Source: an uncultured Paludibaculum sp.
Lineage (GTDB): Bacteria > Acidobacteriota > Terriglobia > Bryobacterales > Bryobacteraceae
Length of the DNA stretch: 64,000 nucleotides
Direction: 5' to 3'
Assembly: GCF_963665245.1 (NCBI RefSeq)
Contig: NZ_OY762267.1
Span: forward strand, 3,196,001-3,260,000
Made by a program: the position numbers and the translations under genes. Every line of letters starts with the position of its first letter. Positions within the stretch are counted from its first letter, which is position 1. The notes under the pieces are model-generated. The model was not told the origin of the DNA. It saw nothing but the letters and a program-made list of their open reading frames with translations, and did not search any database. This document shows positions 43,944 to 54,368 of the stretch, one piece after another.

Positions 43944-46246
43944 GCTTCAATGGGGCCGCAACCCTGCGGTCGCGGAAATCTTCTCGATGGAAAAACAAAC
44001 CGGGCACGTGCCGCAGTGCTTCAATGGGGCCGCAACCCTGCGGTCGCGGAAATTTCGGCCGCAACGACAAGCTGAATCCAGTTCGCGACGCTTCAATGGG
44101 GCCGCAACCCTGCGGTCGCGGAAATATGGCCCACTCGACCAGGTCCGCCGGCGCGTTGAGGCTTCAATGGGGCCGCAACCCTGCGGTCGCGGAAATGAGG
44201 CTCTTCCACTTCGAGTCAGTGAAACGTGCGACACGCTTCAATGGGGCCGCAACCCTGCGGTCGCGGAAATTCACCGCGCCAAGCTGGAACTTCTCTTTTC
44301 CTTGCGCGGCTTCAATGGGGCCGCAACCCTGCGGTCGCGGAAATTCATCACCCCGTCGATCAATGCCAACGGCGGCATCAGGCTTCAATGGGGCCGCAAC
44401 CCTGCGGTCGCGGAAATATCGTGGCAATTTTCCTCCTGATCCTCGTGGCTAAGCTTCAATGGGGCCGCAACCCTGCGGTCGCGGAAATGGGCCTCAGGTG
44501 GCCGCCAGTAGCTTGAAAGGAAATCAGCTTCAATGGGGCCGCAACCCTGCGGTCGCGGAAATGTTTAATCTCCACTGCAGATCGCCATTTGTATCACCGA
44601 GCTTCAATGGGGCCGCAACCCTGCGGTCGCGGAAATCTAGCCATAGCTGGGCGCTGGCTCACTGGAACATTGCGCTTCAATGGGGCCGCAACCCTGCGGT
44701 CGCGGAAATGCCTGAATACCCTTCTCATCGGAGCGCCGAATCTGGAGGCTTCAATGGGGCCGCAACCCTGCGGTCGCGGAAATGGCAAACTCGCCGAGAT
44801 GGCCCGCGAGAAGGAAGCCGCTTCAATGGGGCCGCAACCCTGCGGTCGCGGAAATCACCCTGGGCAGATCGCTATCTGCGCAAGCGACCTCCGCTTCAAT
44901 GGGGCCGCAACCCTGCGGTCGCGGAAATGCTACCTGACCTCGGCCGACTGGAATACGTTCTTTGGAGCTTCAATGGGGCCGCAACCCTGCGGTCGCGGAA
45001 ATCGGAAGCATCGTGGTGCGTCATCACCACCCCAGACCAGCTTCAATGGGGCCGCAACCCTGCGGTCGCGGAAATACGTCGAGTATTGGTGTCACCGCTC
45101 AGGCCGATGGACCGCTTCAATGGGGCCGCAACCCTGCGGTCGCGGAAATGCGCTCGGCCTCTGCTGGCAGCCAATCGCCACCTTGCTTCAATGGGGCCGC
45201 AACCCTGCGGTCGCGGAAATATATGCCATAGGGGTCCATCCAGATTGGCATCGGCACTGGCTTCAATGGGGCCGCAACCCTGCGGTCGCGGAAATAAGCG
45301 GAAGGCATCTTCCACACCACGCAGCGTTGCACTTGCTTCAATGGGGCCGCAACCCTGCGGTCGCGGAAATCTGAATGCGACGATCTCCAGCAGCATCAAT
45401 GGCGGGCTTCAATGGGGCCGCAACCCTGCGGTCGCGGAAATATCCCACGATCACTACTGCCTCGTTGCCAACCGGCACAGCTTCAATGGGGCCGCAACCC
45501 TGCGGTCGCGGAAATCAACGCGTCCGCTTCGATGCCGCTCCGATCCTCGCGCGGCTTCAATGGGGCCGCAACCCTGCGGTCGCGGAAATCGAGTCGTCCA
45601 GGTCAAGGGTATTGTCCGTTGAGCAGCTTCAATGGGGCCGCAACCCTGCGGTCGCGGAAATGCAGGCGATCGGGACTTCCCTGGCGGCGGCAGAGTAGCT
45701 TCAATGGGGCCGCAACCCTGCGGTCGCGGAAATTTGTCGTCTTGCCGGCCTGTCGAACTTGTGAGAAGGCGCTTCAATGGGGCCGCAACCCTGCGGTCGC
45801 GGAAATAGGTGACTGTGGCATGCAAAGGCAACTGAAAGTACGAGTGCTTCAATGGGGCCGCAACCCTGCGGTCGCGGAAATATAATCAATGCCTCGCGGA
45901 TCCCTCGTTATCACTAGCGCTTCAATGGGGCCGCAACCCTGCGGTCGCGGAAATCGGAGACATCGGTTCGGCCAGTTCCGCTACAGCCGCCATGCTTCAA
46001 TGGGGCCGCAACCCTGCGGTCGCGGAAATCGGACGCGGCCGCGGAGATCTTCAGCGGGCAACCAGCTTCAATGGGGCCGCAACCCTGCGGTCGCGGAAAT
46101 GGGTGGGGAACTGGAGACCTTCCGTCGGCTACTGGCTGCTTCAATGGGGCCGCAACCCTGCGGTCGCGGAAATTTAGCCTCCACTTGGAGGTGTCGCCAC
46201 CATCGTGAACGCTTCAATGGGGCCGCAACCCTGCGGTCGCGGAAAT
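43944..46246 (-). CRISPR. CRISPR array 3, 32 repeats
   Basis: Thirty-two 36-base repeats and 31 spacers (about 35-39 bases). All repeats carry ATGGGG in place of the ATGAGG of most array 1 copies; otherwise they are uniform, as expected for recent growth. The leader and cas4-cas1 lie to the right, so new spacers enter near 46211 and transcription runs leftward. Long open frames across the array come from the repeat and are not proteins. Confidence 0.97.
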
Positions 46247-46424
46247 AGCACAGTCCAATTCTATCCTCTTATCAAGGACCTGGGCGCTGCTTTGCGAGCG
46301 GTGGGCTCCCGCGCGGGCCGGGTGGGCTTCCTCGTAGGCCGAGCAGCGGCGTAACTCTCTCAAATTCGGCGACTTGACTGGTCGCGAGCGGTTCCTGGGG
46401 TCCGAAATGCATCGGACCGCTCGC
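46247..46424 (-). promoter_or_regulatory. CRISPR leader, copy 2
   Basis: The region lies between array 3 and the cas4-cas1 stop. It matches copy 1 at 40706-40883. On the minus strand the part next to the array is the AT-richest (GATAAGAGGATAGAATTGG). As cas4-cas1 is read toward the array, read-through into the array is possible. Confidence 0.85.
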
Positions 46425-48209
46425 TCATCTTGTCACGAAGACGGGGTAGTCGGCAATCTCGCCATCGAGGACTCGGGCCAGGAGCCGGGTTTGGATCTCC
46501 AGCAGGCGCCGATAGCTCACCCGGTAGTCGAATAACGGGTGCGTCACCATGGTGTCCATTCGCGCCTCGTAGGCACGGAAGAACGCCTTGCGGCCTTCCG
46601 GCGTGAGAGCGACACTCTGCCCGGCGCGGACGAAATCGTTGGCGGTGATCATGCCTGTATTGATGGCCGAGAGAACGGCCGAGTCGACGATCAGCGGGCG
46701 GAAGGGCTCCATCAGGTCGAGCGCCAGGGCCGGCCGGCCAAAGCGGGGCTGATGGTAGAAGCCGACGAAGGGGTCGAAGCCGACGGCATAGGCGGCGATG
46801 GTGAGGTCCTTGGCCAGGACGCTGTAGCCAAGGGAGAGGAGGGCGTTGACGGGATCGCGAGGAGGACGGCGGTTGCGTCCGTCGAAGTCGAACGGGAACG
46901 GATCGCGGTTGGCCTTGATCATGCCGGACAGGGCTCCGAAGTAGAGGCGAGCCGCGTTGCCTTCGAGACCGAGGAGTTCTTCAAGAGAGGTAGCCTGTTC
47001 GGCGCGCTCAATCATGGACTTCATGGCCCGCAGCGTATCGGGCGGCGGTTCCTCGTGGTTGCGCAGGAGCATGGTGCGCTGGTTGCGGGCCTTGCCGGCG
47101 ACCAGACGCCGGGCAAGCTTGACGGTGAACCAGTCACTGCCGGCGAGGGCGAATTGGGAACGGCGCAGGAAGACGTTCTTCTGGTTGAGGCCGTTGGTGA
47201 TGCCGTAGAACCAGCCGCCTTGCGAGAAGTAGCAGATGGGGACTCCGGCGTCGCAGAGGGCGTGAATCGCCTGAGTCGTGAGTTGGACATTGCCGAACAG
47301 GTTGACCTGGCAGAGTTCGCCGATGCGGGCCTCCTGGATGGTCTTGTCCTTTTCCTTGAATTGGAGGACTTCGCCGGAGCGGCCACCGCGGACGCCTTGG
47401 GTGTTGAGGTAGAGGGGGCGGAGTTCCGAGCGCGGTGTGACGAGGCGGCGGACTCCGGTATCGGCATCGGGCGGTTTGCGCGGGATGCCGCAGGGCGCGA
47501 AGAGGTCCAGTTGCGCGGCGAGGGCGCCACGGCCAGCGGCACGGAGCGCGGAGGTTTCGTCGGGGAGGCAGATTCCGACGAGCGAGCACCCGGGGCACTT
47601 GGGCGAGTCTTCGAGCGGGGGCGGGATGATGCCTTCGGAGGCAATCCGCCAGGCTCCGGAGATGGCGAGGCGGGCTTCGTTGATGGCGTCGTCGTTGAAG
47701 CGGACGCGGACGCGTTGGCGAACCTGGGCGTACCAGAGAGCACCATCTTCGCAGCGGTAGCCGTGCTCGCGGAGGATGATTCCCTGAAGGATGAGTTGGA
47801 CGCGATCGGCGGGCCAGGCCTCGAGGCCGTTGGGGGTCTCCTTGGGGCTGCCGCGTTTGTAGTCGACGGGGATGACGAGTCCGCCGGTGATCTCGATGAG
47901 GTCCATTTTGGCGATGATGCGCCACTGCTCACTGGAGAGGGTGACGGAGCGGGAGTGGCGGACGTCGGGTGGAGCGGTTTCGGAGGGATCGGGCAGGGCC
48001 CCGGAGCCGGAGTCGACACGGGCATGCTGGGCTTTGCCTTCGACGGTATCGGCGCTTTCCGCGAAGAGGGTTTCGACCCACTCGTAGTAGAAGAGGCGCG
48101 GGCAGTAGATGAACTCGTTGACCATGCGAGCCGGGAGGTAGTCCGGCAGGGTTGACGGCAAGGAGGCTGGCTGGACGGGCTGAGCTGGAGGAAGAGGTAA
48201 AGCGCCCAT
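46425..48209 (-). CDS. cas4-cas1: Cas4-Cas1 fusion (type I-G adaptation)
   Basis: A 594-residue fusion. The Cas4 part (about 1-225) has Cys36 in FIYCPRLF, nuclease residues Asp103, Asp116 and Lys118 (DYKRG), and iron-sulphur cysteines 205, 208 and 214. The Cas1 part has the metal residues Glu416 (GLEGNAARLYF), His486 (FYHQPRFGR) and Glu501 (LMEPFRP). Cas4 trims and orients prespacers by PAM; Cas1 with Cas2 integrates them at the leader. The fusion is diagnostic for type I-G. It lies 24 bases after cas2. Confidence 0.96.
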   Translation of the reverse strand: MGALPLPPAQPVQPASLPSTLPDYLPARMVNEFIYCPRLFYYEWVETLFAESADTVEGKAQHARVDSGSGALPDPSETAPPDVRHSRSVTLSSEQWRIIAKMDLIEITGGLVIPVDYKRGSPKETPNGLEAWPADRVQLILQGIILREHGYRCEDGALWYAQVRQRVRVRFNDDAINEARLAISGAWRIASEGIIPPPLEDSPKCPGCSLVGICLPDETSALRAAGRGALAAQLDLFAPCGIPRKPPDADTGVRRLVTPRSELRPLYLNTQGVRGGRSGEVLQFKEKDKTIQEARIGELCQVNLFGNVQLTTQAIHALCDAGVPICYFSQGGWFYGITNGLNQKNVFLRRSQFALAGSDWFTVKLARRLVAGKARNQRTMLLRNHEEPPPDTLRAMKSMIERAEQATSLEELLGLEGNAARLYFGALSGMIKANRDPFPFDFDGRNRRPPRDPVNALLSLGYSVLAKDLTIAAYAVGFDPFVGFYHQPRFGRPALALDLMEPFRPLIVDSAVLSAINTGMITANDFVRAGQSVALTPEGRKAFFRAYEARMDTMVTHPLFDYRVSYRRLLEIQTRLLARVLDGEIADYPVFVTR

Positions 48210-48233
48210 GGGAGAGGGATTCCGTAGTCTGGT

Positions 48234-48524
48234 TCAAACGACGATGCAGGGGGCATCGACATTGGTATAGGGTTTGCCGAGGGCGGTGATGACGCGGTCG
48301 CCACGACCGGCGGCGGGGCCGAGGTTTACGAAGAGGACCTGATCCTCTTTGTGGTGGATGATGTCGGAAAGTCCGGTGCGGCACTCGACGAGATCGCGAG
48401 CGGTGAGTTGGCATTCAAAGATGGAGTACTGGAGATGGTCGCCGAAGCCCTTGAGGAATTGGAAGGCGGTGCGGAGGCGTTTGGGGTCGGCGATGTCGTA
48501 GCAGACAAGGTAGGAGGTGCGCAT
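48234..48524 (-). CDS. cas2: CRISPR adaptation protein Cas2
   Basis: A 96-residue ferredoxin-fold protein with the start YLVCYDIADPKRL (Asp10) and SIFECQLT that characterise Cas2. It dimerises to bridge Cas1 units in the integration complex. It is the first gene of the leftward adaptation operon. Confidence 0.95.
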   Translation of the reverse strand: MRTSYLVCYDIADPKRLRTAFQFLKGFGDHLQYSIFECQLTARDLVECRTGLSDIIHHKEDQVLFVNLGPAAGRGDRVITALGKPYTNVDAPCIVV

Positions 48525-48851
48525 TAATGGACCTCAAGATGAAGCCAATTCAATTCCGAGATTGGCTGCCAGAAGCCTCGACACTATCACGGTGTTGCGA
48601 TAGGATCAACGGGGAAACACTTCGGAGTTCGGATATCCAGAGAGGATTTGTCGACAATGCTGGATATTGTTAGTCGGTTACAATGCAGCCGCCCCGGCGG
48701 AATGGCGGTATTGCCTGTAGGTGACCATGTCAGTTGAGAGAAACGACCCTGGCCACAGCGGTGGGAATCTCCTTGACTGACGGCCGTCGCGGTCGAATTC
48801 CCAACAAGGAAGGAATACAGTACGCAGGACGCGGAACGAAGCAACTCGCCG
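48525..48851. promoter_or_regulatory. divergent cas promoter region
   Basis: A 327-base region without a credible gene separates the leftward cas2-cas4-cas1 operon from the rightward cas3-csx17-csb1-csb2 operon. Both promoters should lie here. I found no clear operator. Confidence 0.6.
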
Positions 48852-51305
48852 ATGAGAATCAGCATGGAGTTTTCTGACTTGTTCCGGCGCGCGATGGGTG
48901 CCGCCGATGCCCCCTACACCTATCAGCGGACCTTAGCCTCGGAGCCCATTCGGGATCGCGTCTTGTGTGTACCGACCGGCGGAGGCAAAACGGCAGCAGC
49001 GATCCTGGCCTGGATTTACCGATTGCAGCTGGACGCCGCACATACGCCGCGCCGCCTGGTTTACGTACTGCCAATGCGGGCCTTGGTGCAGCAGACTGCG
49101 CGTGACGCGAAGAAGTGGCTATCAAATCTCGGGCTGGCCGAAGAAATCCCAGTCTGGCCGCTGTTGGGCGGAGACCCCGAGTTGTCAAAACGCCAACGCA
49201 CCTGGATCACCCAGCCAGAACAGGCGTGCATCCTGGTGGGCACGTTGGATCTGATATTGAGCGCGGCCCTGAATCGCGGCTATGCGATGAGCCGATCCGC
49301 ATGGCCGACTGCATTTGGGCTGCTCAGCAATGATGCTCTTTTCGTCCTTGATGAAACACAATTAATGGGAAACGGATGTGCGAGTTTTGCGCAACTGGCA
49401 CATTTTCGTACAGTATTTGGCACAGCTCGTCCTGTCCATACGTGGTGGATGTCGGCCACACAGGAGCGGGCGTGGCTCAAGACGGTCGACTATCAAGAAC
49501 CTCCGGTGATGTTTCCAGAGGGCGATGTCCGCGAGAAAACCCTGAAGGAACTAGGACGGCGCTGGACCGGCGCGAAGCCTCTGAAGCGACTAAAAGCACT
49601 GGCGGCGGGCGACGTGCTGACGCAAACGGGTCCGGGGCGATTGACCCTGGTCGTGCGGAACACTGTGTCGCGTGCCCGCGATCTGGCGGATGAGTTGGAG
49701 CGTGCCGGCGCGGGAACGGGCAAGAAGCGAAAGCAGGCTGAAGCCACGGCCCGGCCGCTGGTGATGCTGATGCACTCGCGTTTCCGTGTCCGAGAACGTG
49801 AGCGCCTATTCCGGCAACTCGTCGATGCGGATGCGGTATTGCGCGGCAAGGTAGTGGACACGACGACGGATACGGCGTGGCTCGACGAGGTCAAGAAGCG
49901 CGGGCTGGTGGTTGTGGCGACGCAGGTGGTGGAGGCCGGGTTGGACATCTCCGCCGATGTATTGATCTCCGAACTGGCGCCATGGAGCAGCATGGTGCAG
50001 CGGTTTGGGCGTCTGAACCGGGAGGGCCGACAGGCAGCCTCCGCATTCTGGGTCGACGTGAAGGACAGGGACTCCGCGCCGTACGGTCCAGAGGACCTGC
50101 GGGCGGCCCGGCAGCGCCTGGCAGACCTGGTGGATGTGAGCCCTGAATCGTTAGCCAAAGTCGAGCTACCCGCGCCGGAGCCGCCAGATACAGTCATCCG
50201 CCAGCATGACTTTCATGCGCTGTTCTCAACCGAGCGGGACTTGGCCGGCGGATTCACGGACATCTCGGCGTTCCTGCGGGATGTAGATGAGCGGGATGTC
50301 TTCGTCTTCTGGCGGGCCCTCAAAAAGGGCCAGTGGTGGGAACAGAGCGCGCCAACAGCCGAGGAATTGTGCCACGTGCCGCTGTACGGAGAGCACGGCC
50401 TGCAGGAGTTTGTTCGCCGGACACAGGGCTGGTGCTGGGACGCCGCGCGGAGAGAGTGGCGGTTTGTGCAGGCGAGCACGCTAACGCCGGGCATGACAGT
50501 GATGCTGTCTCAAGCCGGTGGAGGATATACGGAAGCGGCGGGCTGGACAGGCCGGGAGGGGGATCGTCCGGAATGGGTTGGCGAGGGAGAGGAAGAAACG
50601 CCAGACAGTGATTCCGGCGAGCGGAAGAGCATTCAGGATCAGCAATGGAAGCCGCTGGTTGATCACCTGTGGGAAGTGGAGGCGGCAGCGACCCACATTG
50701 CGGGCCGGTTGAACCTGCCTGAGGAGTATTCGAAGGCCCTGCGGATGGCTGCATCGTGGCACGACGTGGGGAAGGCGCACCCTCAATGGCAAGGCGCGAT
50801 TCCCGGCGAGGTCGCGAAGTATGAGCCTGGAGTCTGGGCGAAGTTTCCCGGCAGATGGCCCAGCCGGTTCCGACCGGGCCTGAGGCACGAGGAAGTCAGT
50901 GCCATGTTGGCCTACCAGCAACTCCTCGCCGGGAAGGGCGAGTGGACGGCGTTGGCGGTCTATCTAGTTGCGAGCCACCATGGCAAGGTGCGGACGGCGT
51001 TGGGCGTGCAGGCGGGCGGCGCGCCAGGTGGCGACGAGGAGATTTCCCTTCCGGGCTGGCTGGATGAGGGTACGCGGGTAGAGGCGGATCTGGCTGGATT
51101 CGCGCCGGCAGCACACTGGCTGGAGGATGGAGACGTCGAAGTGAGAGGCCCGAGTTGGACGGACTTGGTGCAGGGATTGCTTGGGCCGGATGAGCCTGAG
51201 CCAGGGTCGAAGGCTCTGGGACCGTTTCGCCTGGCGTACCTGGAGGCCTTGCTGCGGGCGGCGGACGCGGCAGCGAGCGCGGGCAAGGACTCAACTCATG
51301 GCTGA
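48852..51305 (+). CDS. cas3: Cas3 helicase-nuclease (type I-G, C-terminal HD)
   Basis: An 817-residue protein. The helicase comes first: Walker A VPTGGGKTAA at residues 40-49, LDETQLMG in place of the DEAD/DEVH box, and QVVEAGLDIS with RFGRLNR in the second RecA domain. The HD nuclease is C-terminal (WHDVGKAHPQWQ near 636; SHHGK near 708), the order found in type I-G rather than in most type I Cas3 proteins. It unwinds and degrades target DNA after Cascade binding. Start at 48852 or 48864. It overlaps csx17 by eight bases. Confidence 0.94.
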   Translation: MRISMEFSDLFRRAMGAADAPYTYQRTLASEPIRDRVLCVPTGGGKTAAAILAWIYRLQLDAAHTPRRLVYVLPMRALVQQTARDAKKWLSNLGLAEEIPVWPLLGGDPELSKRQRTWITQPEQACILVGTLDLILSAALNRGYAMSRSAWPTAFGLLSNDALFVLDETQLMGNGCASFAQLAHFRTVFGTARPVHTWWMSATQERAWLKTVDYQEPPVMFPEGDVREKTLKELGRRWTGAKPLKRLKALAAGDVLTQTGPGRLTLVVRNTVSRARDLADELERAGAGTGKKRKQAEATARPLVMLMHSRFRVRERERLFRQLVDADAVLRGKVVDTTTDTAWLDEVKKRGLVVVATQVVEAGLDISADVLISELAPWSSMVQRFGRLNREGRQAASAFWVDVKDRDSAPYGPEDLRAARQRLADLVDVSPESLAKVELPAPEPPDTVIRQHDFHALFSTERDLAGGFTDISAFLRDVDERDVFVFWRALKKGQWWEQSAPTAEELCHVPLYGEHGLQEFVRRTQGWCWDAARREWRFVQASTLTPGMTVMLSQAGGGYTEAAGWTGREGDRPEWVGEGEEETPDSDSGERKSIQDQQWKPLVDHLWEVEAAATHIAGRLNLPEEYSKALRMAASWHDVGKAHPQWQGAIPGEVAKYEPGVWAKFPGRWPSRFRPGLRHEEVSAMLAYQQLLAGKGEWTALAVYLVASHHGKVRTALGVQAGGAPGGDEEISLPGWLDEGTRVEADLAGFAPAAHWLEDGDVEVRGPSWTDLVQGLLGPDEPEPGSKALGPFRLAYLEALLRAADAAASAGKDSTHG

Positions 51306-53283
51306 AAGGCTGCAGGTGGTGCCATGCCCGGGCGTCCGGCCCGATTCCCTGGGCGAGTATCTAGTGGGCCTGGGGCTGCTGGCGGCCGTGAGCCGCAAGT
51401 GGCCGTGCACACGGGGTTGTTGGCGCGGCGGAGAGTTTGTGCTGGCCGGAACCGGATTGAATGCGGATGAAGTACTGAAGTTCCTGGAACACGAGTGGCA
51501 ACCGACCAAGTATGAGCGGTGGTGGAACAAAACGGAGGAGATCTCGTCGCAGCGAAGTTGGGCCAGCCTTAATCGCGTTAAGCTGCTTGATTGTCACATG
51601 GTGGAGCGAGGTAAAAGGAGGGTAAACAATCCGGTCCTGGGCGACGCAGGAGTAGTCGGACAGCGTGACTTCGCTCAAGTGGCGTCGACGTGCAATCAGC
51701 TTAGGAGCACCCCACAGAGTCGAAATTGGCTGGAACATACCATTCTCGGGCGTTGTGATGTCAGTCTCCCCAGCTTGTCTTCAACCGCAACTTGGTTTGT
51801 GCATGCGAACAAGACCTTCAACAGTGGGCAAACAAGGTCCAGAGAAGGGCAGCTCTCACCGTGGTCCTATCTCTTGGCGCTAGAGGGCGCCTTGTTGTTG
51901 ACTGGGAGTGTAAACAAGCGGTTGAATATTGTGGCGCGACCCTACGGTGCATTTCCGTTTGTGGCGGAGGCACCAGCTCCCGACAATGCTAGTGAGTTAG
52001 GAGTGGCACGTGCGGAGTTTTGGGGGCCCATGTGGGGAAACCCTGCCACAATCATCGAGCTAAAGGATCTCTTGCAGCGTGGTCTGGCAAGAGTTGGCTT
52101 CCGCGCAGCAAGAACTCCAGCAGACTTTGCAGTGGCGGCTTTGACTGCGGGTGCACAGTCGGGGTTGTTGGGCTTTAGCAGGTTCGTGCTTCGGCGCACA
52201 ACAACCGAAAAGTACCGCGAGTCCATTGGAGCCGGCCGGGTCGAAATCGGCGAGGGGCTGGATGAAGCACTGGCCTTGCAGCAGATCGCGGACTGGGCCG
52301 ATGGTCTGCCGCGTGACGAGGCGAGCCAGAAGACAAAGCGATTCGCAGGGTTGAAGGGTCCGGTGGAGCGCGCGCTGGTCGCGCTGGCCGAGCACCCCCA
52401 TGAGGCGGAAAGCTGGCAACGGCTGTTGCTGGTTGTCGCGGATGTGCAGCTTCGGATGGACCGCAATCGGGGTTTGCGAACGGGTTCGCCCGTGTTGGAG
52501 AAGCTGGATGAGAGCCTGTGGCGGCGCGGATGGCGCGCTGCCGGGAGCGCGACGACTCCAGCGTCGTTGCCGGCGGAAGTAGCGCGCTGCATTGCCGGCC
52601 TTCGGAGCGGCCCGTATCCGGTGTTTCACAACATCTTCGGAGTGGCGCAAGGCGACCGGAAGTTTGGCAAAGAGTCGACAGCGGCCGCAGTTTGGTCGAG
52701 CGGGAATGGCTACAGCGTACTTGCTGACATCCTGGAGCGCCGGTTGGTGGATTCGGGTCGGCGAGAGGGCTCAGATGTCGGCGGACCACGGAGCAAAACA
52801 GGGCCTCCCAGCCCGCTTGCCCGGGCTGAGTGGGTGGAGGAATTCCTTTCGGGCGGAGTGGATGCCGATGAAGTGGCACGGCTGCTGCCAGCGTTTTCGA
52901 TGGTGGATTGGACTGCCGGGTGGGATCGTGAGGGGCCTGGAGCAAGACCAGTCGCCTCAGCGGAGTATCGACTACAGGCGCTATTTCGACCGCTGCTCCA
53001 GACCGACAGGATTCGCTTGACGTCGAAGGAGTGCGAGGCATCCCTAGAGCCAAAGGTGGCGCGTGCCCGAGCCGTGCTCGCCGCGATCCGTGGCGGCAAC
53101 TGGGATCGAGCCTTGGAGATCGCCGAACAGACCTACCGGAGTTTGAATCTCCGAATCGTGCAATTGCCGGATGTGGCGGCGGAGGGAGACCGGATTGTGG
53201 CGGCAGTTCTAATCCCCCTGCCGGTCGCAACCGTGCGCGCCGAGTTTCGACGGATCTGGCTGACTCCAGCCAATGAGGATTGA
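51298..53283 (+). CDS. csx17: type I-G large subunit Csx17 (Cas8-like)
   Basis: A 661-residue protein starting at ATG 51298 within the end of cas3. The N-terminal CPGVRPDSLGEYLVGLGLLAAVSR and internal SFSRFVLRRTT-like LLGFSRFVLRR segments match Csx17, the proposed large subunit of the type I-G effector that recognises PAM. It sits between cas3 and csb1, in line with its role. Much of the sequence is divergent. Confidence 0.9.
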   Translation: MAERLQVVPCPGVRPDSLGEYLVGLGLLAAVSRKWPCTRGCWRGGEFVLAGTGLNADEVLKFLEHEWQPTKYERWWNKTEEISSQRSWASLNRVKLLDCHMVERGKRRVNNPVLGDAGVVGQRDFAQVASTCNQLRSTPQSRNWLEHTILGRCDVSLPSLSSTATWFVHANKTFNSGQTRSREGQLSPWSYLLALEGALLLTGSVNKRLNIVARPYGAFPFVAEAPAPDNASELGVARAEFWGPMWGNPATIIELKDLLQRGLARVGFRAARTPADFAVAALTAGAQSGLLGFSRFVLRRTTTEKYRESIGAGRVEIGEGLDEALALQQIADWADGLPRDEASQKTKRFAGLKGPVERALVALAEHPHEAESWQRLLLVVADVQLRMDRNRGLRTGSPVLEKLDESLWRRGWRAAGSATTPASLPAEVARCIAGLRSGPYPVFHNIFGVAQGDRKFGKESTAAAVWSSGNGYSVLADILERRLVDSGRREGSDVGGPRSKTGPPSPLARAEWVEEFLSGGVDADEVARLLPAFSMVDWTAGWDREGPGARPVASAEYRLQALFRPLLQTDRIRLTSKECEASLEPKVARARAVLAAIRGGNWDRALEIAEQTYRSLNLRIVQLPDVAAEGDRIVAAVLIPLPVATVRAEFRRIWLTPANED

Positions 53284-53306
53284 TGTAACAGGAAGTGAAA
53301 AGACCC

Positions 53307-54365
53307 ATGGCACAGACAAAGACGATCGAAGAGCTGCTGTTGGATGCCGAGGCGACTTGCCTGGTGGCGCAGGCGCATTTGAAACCGGTTGGCGATCTGC
53401 ACCGTTTTCAGCCGGCTGGATTCCCGGAGATCGGACAGGTGGCCTACAAAGTGGGCGATGACCGGATCTGTATTGTCGACAGCGCGGCAAGCATGGCGAA
53501 CCATCTTGAAGCGGTGTGCTTCGAGGATGGCGGAGGCACTACTCTGCACAAGGACCTGAGCGGGCTGGCGTATGTGGCGTGTGTAACTGAAGAGGCAGGT
53601 GAAGAGCAGATCGTGTGCACAACACTGTCAGAGGGGCACCGGTTGGCGTCGGACTATTTCGTGGGCAGGACGGTTAAGGTGGGTGAGGAATTGTTCCGGG
53701 AGATTCTGCAGCGCAAAATGCGGCTGAGGAAGTTGAGCGAGAACAAGTTCTTCTTCTATCCCGAAGGGTGGGGCCGCATCTACAGAACTGTTTTTGAGTA
53801 CGACCCCAACTCGCTGGTCCATGGGCTGATGTTCGCGAAGGAATCTATCAAGATCAGCCGGCTTCTGACGGCGCACCACGAAGCTCACAAGTCGGAACGG
53901 GTGTCGAGCGCGGGCGTGAAGTTCGACAAGTTGGGCAAGACAGAGTCGGGGCAGCCGATTTTTTCGGTTACGCAGCAGACCGCGGAAGAGACCCGGGTGA
54001 CCTTCATCGTGGATCTGTCGTTATTGAGGTCGTATGGACGAGGCGAGGATGGCTTGAGCTTGGCCCAGAAACAGCTTCTGTTGGAATTGGCCTTGTGGAA
54101 GATTCAGCGGCTCACCGAGAAGCCGTTCCGATACCGGAGCGGGTGCCATCTTGAGAAGGCCGGAGAGTTGGAATGGAAGCTGGACGGCCAAGCTATAGAG
54201 GCCATCCCATTCGACATTCGGGCCGCAATTCGGGGGGCTGGTTTCCTGGAAGAACGGTCCCCGACACAGGTGCACTATCCGGCTTCCGATCTGTATCGGA
54301 CGGAAGATGAGAAGGGGCGGGACAAGAGCCCCGAGTCCGACGGGACGACCGACGACGAGAACTGA
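53307..54365 (+). CDS. csb1: type I-G backbone protein Csb1 (Cas7)
   Basis: A 352-residue RAMP-type protein of the Csb1 (GSU0053) family, which forms the Cas7 filament along the crRNA. Typical parts: LDAEATCLVAQAHLKPVG near the start and DPNSLVHGLMFAKE, IKISRLLTAHHEAHKSERV in the middle. I choose ATG 53307 over the GTG at 53295. The start lies 24 bases after csx17, and csb2 follows after three bases. Confidence 0.93.
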   Translation: MAQTKTIEELLLDAEATCLVAQAHLKPVGDLHRFQPAGFPEIGQVAYKVGDDRICIVDSAASMANHLEAVCFEDGGGTTLHKDLSGLAYVACVTEEAGEEQIVCTTLSEGHRLASDYFVGRTVKVGEELFREILQRKMRLRKLSENKFFFYPEGWGRIYRTVFEYDPNSLVHGLMFAKESIKISRLLTAHHEAHKSERVSSAGVKFDKLGKTESGQPIFSVTQQTAEETRVTFIVDLSLLRSYGRGEDGLSLAQKQLLLELALWKIQRLTEKPFRYRSGCHLEKAGELEWKLDGQAIEAIPFDIRAAIRGAGFLEERSPTQVHYPASDLYRTEDEKGRDKSPESDGTTDDEN

Positions 54366-54368
54366 GTT

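Noticed and set aside
44459..45622. A 387-residue open frame full of repeated peptides, and similar frames on both strands
   Set aside because: They are read-through of the 36-base CRISPR repeat, whose stop-free sequence recurs in changing frames. The spacers show no coding pattern.
46539..48155. A 538-codon open frame on the plus strand
   Set aside because: It is antisense to cas4-cas1, whose catalytic residues are intact.
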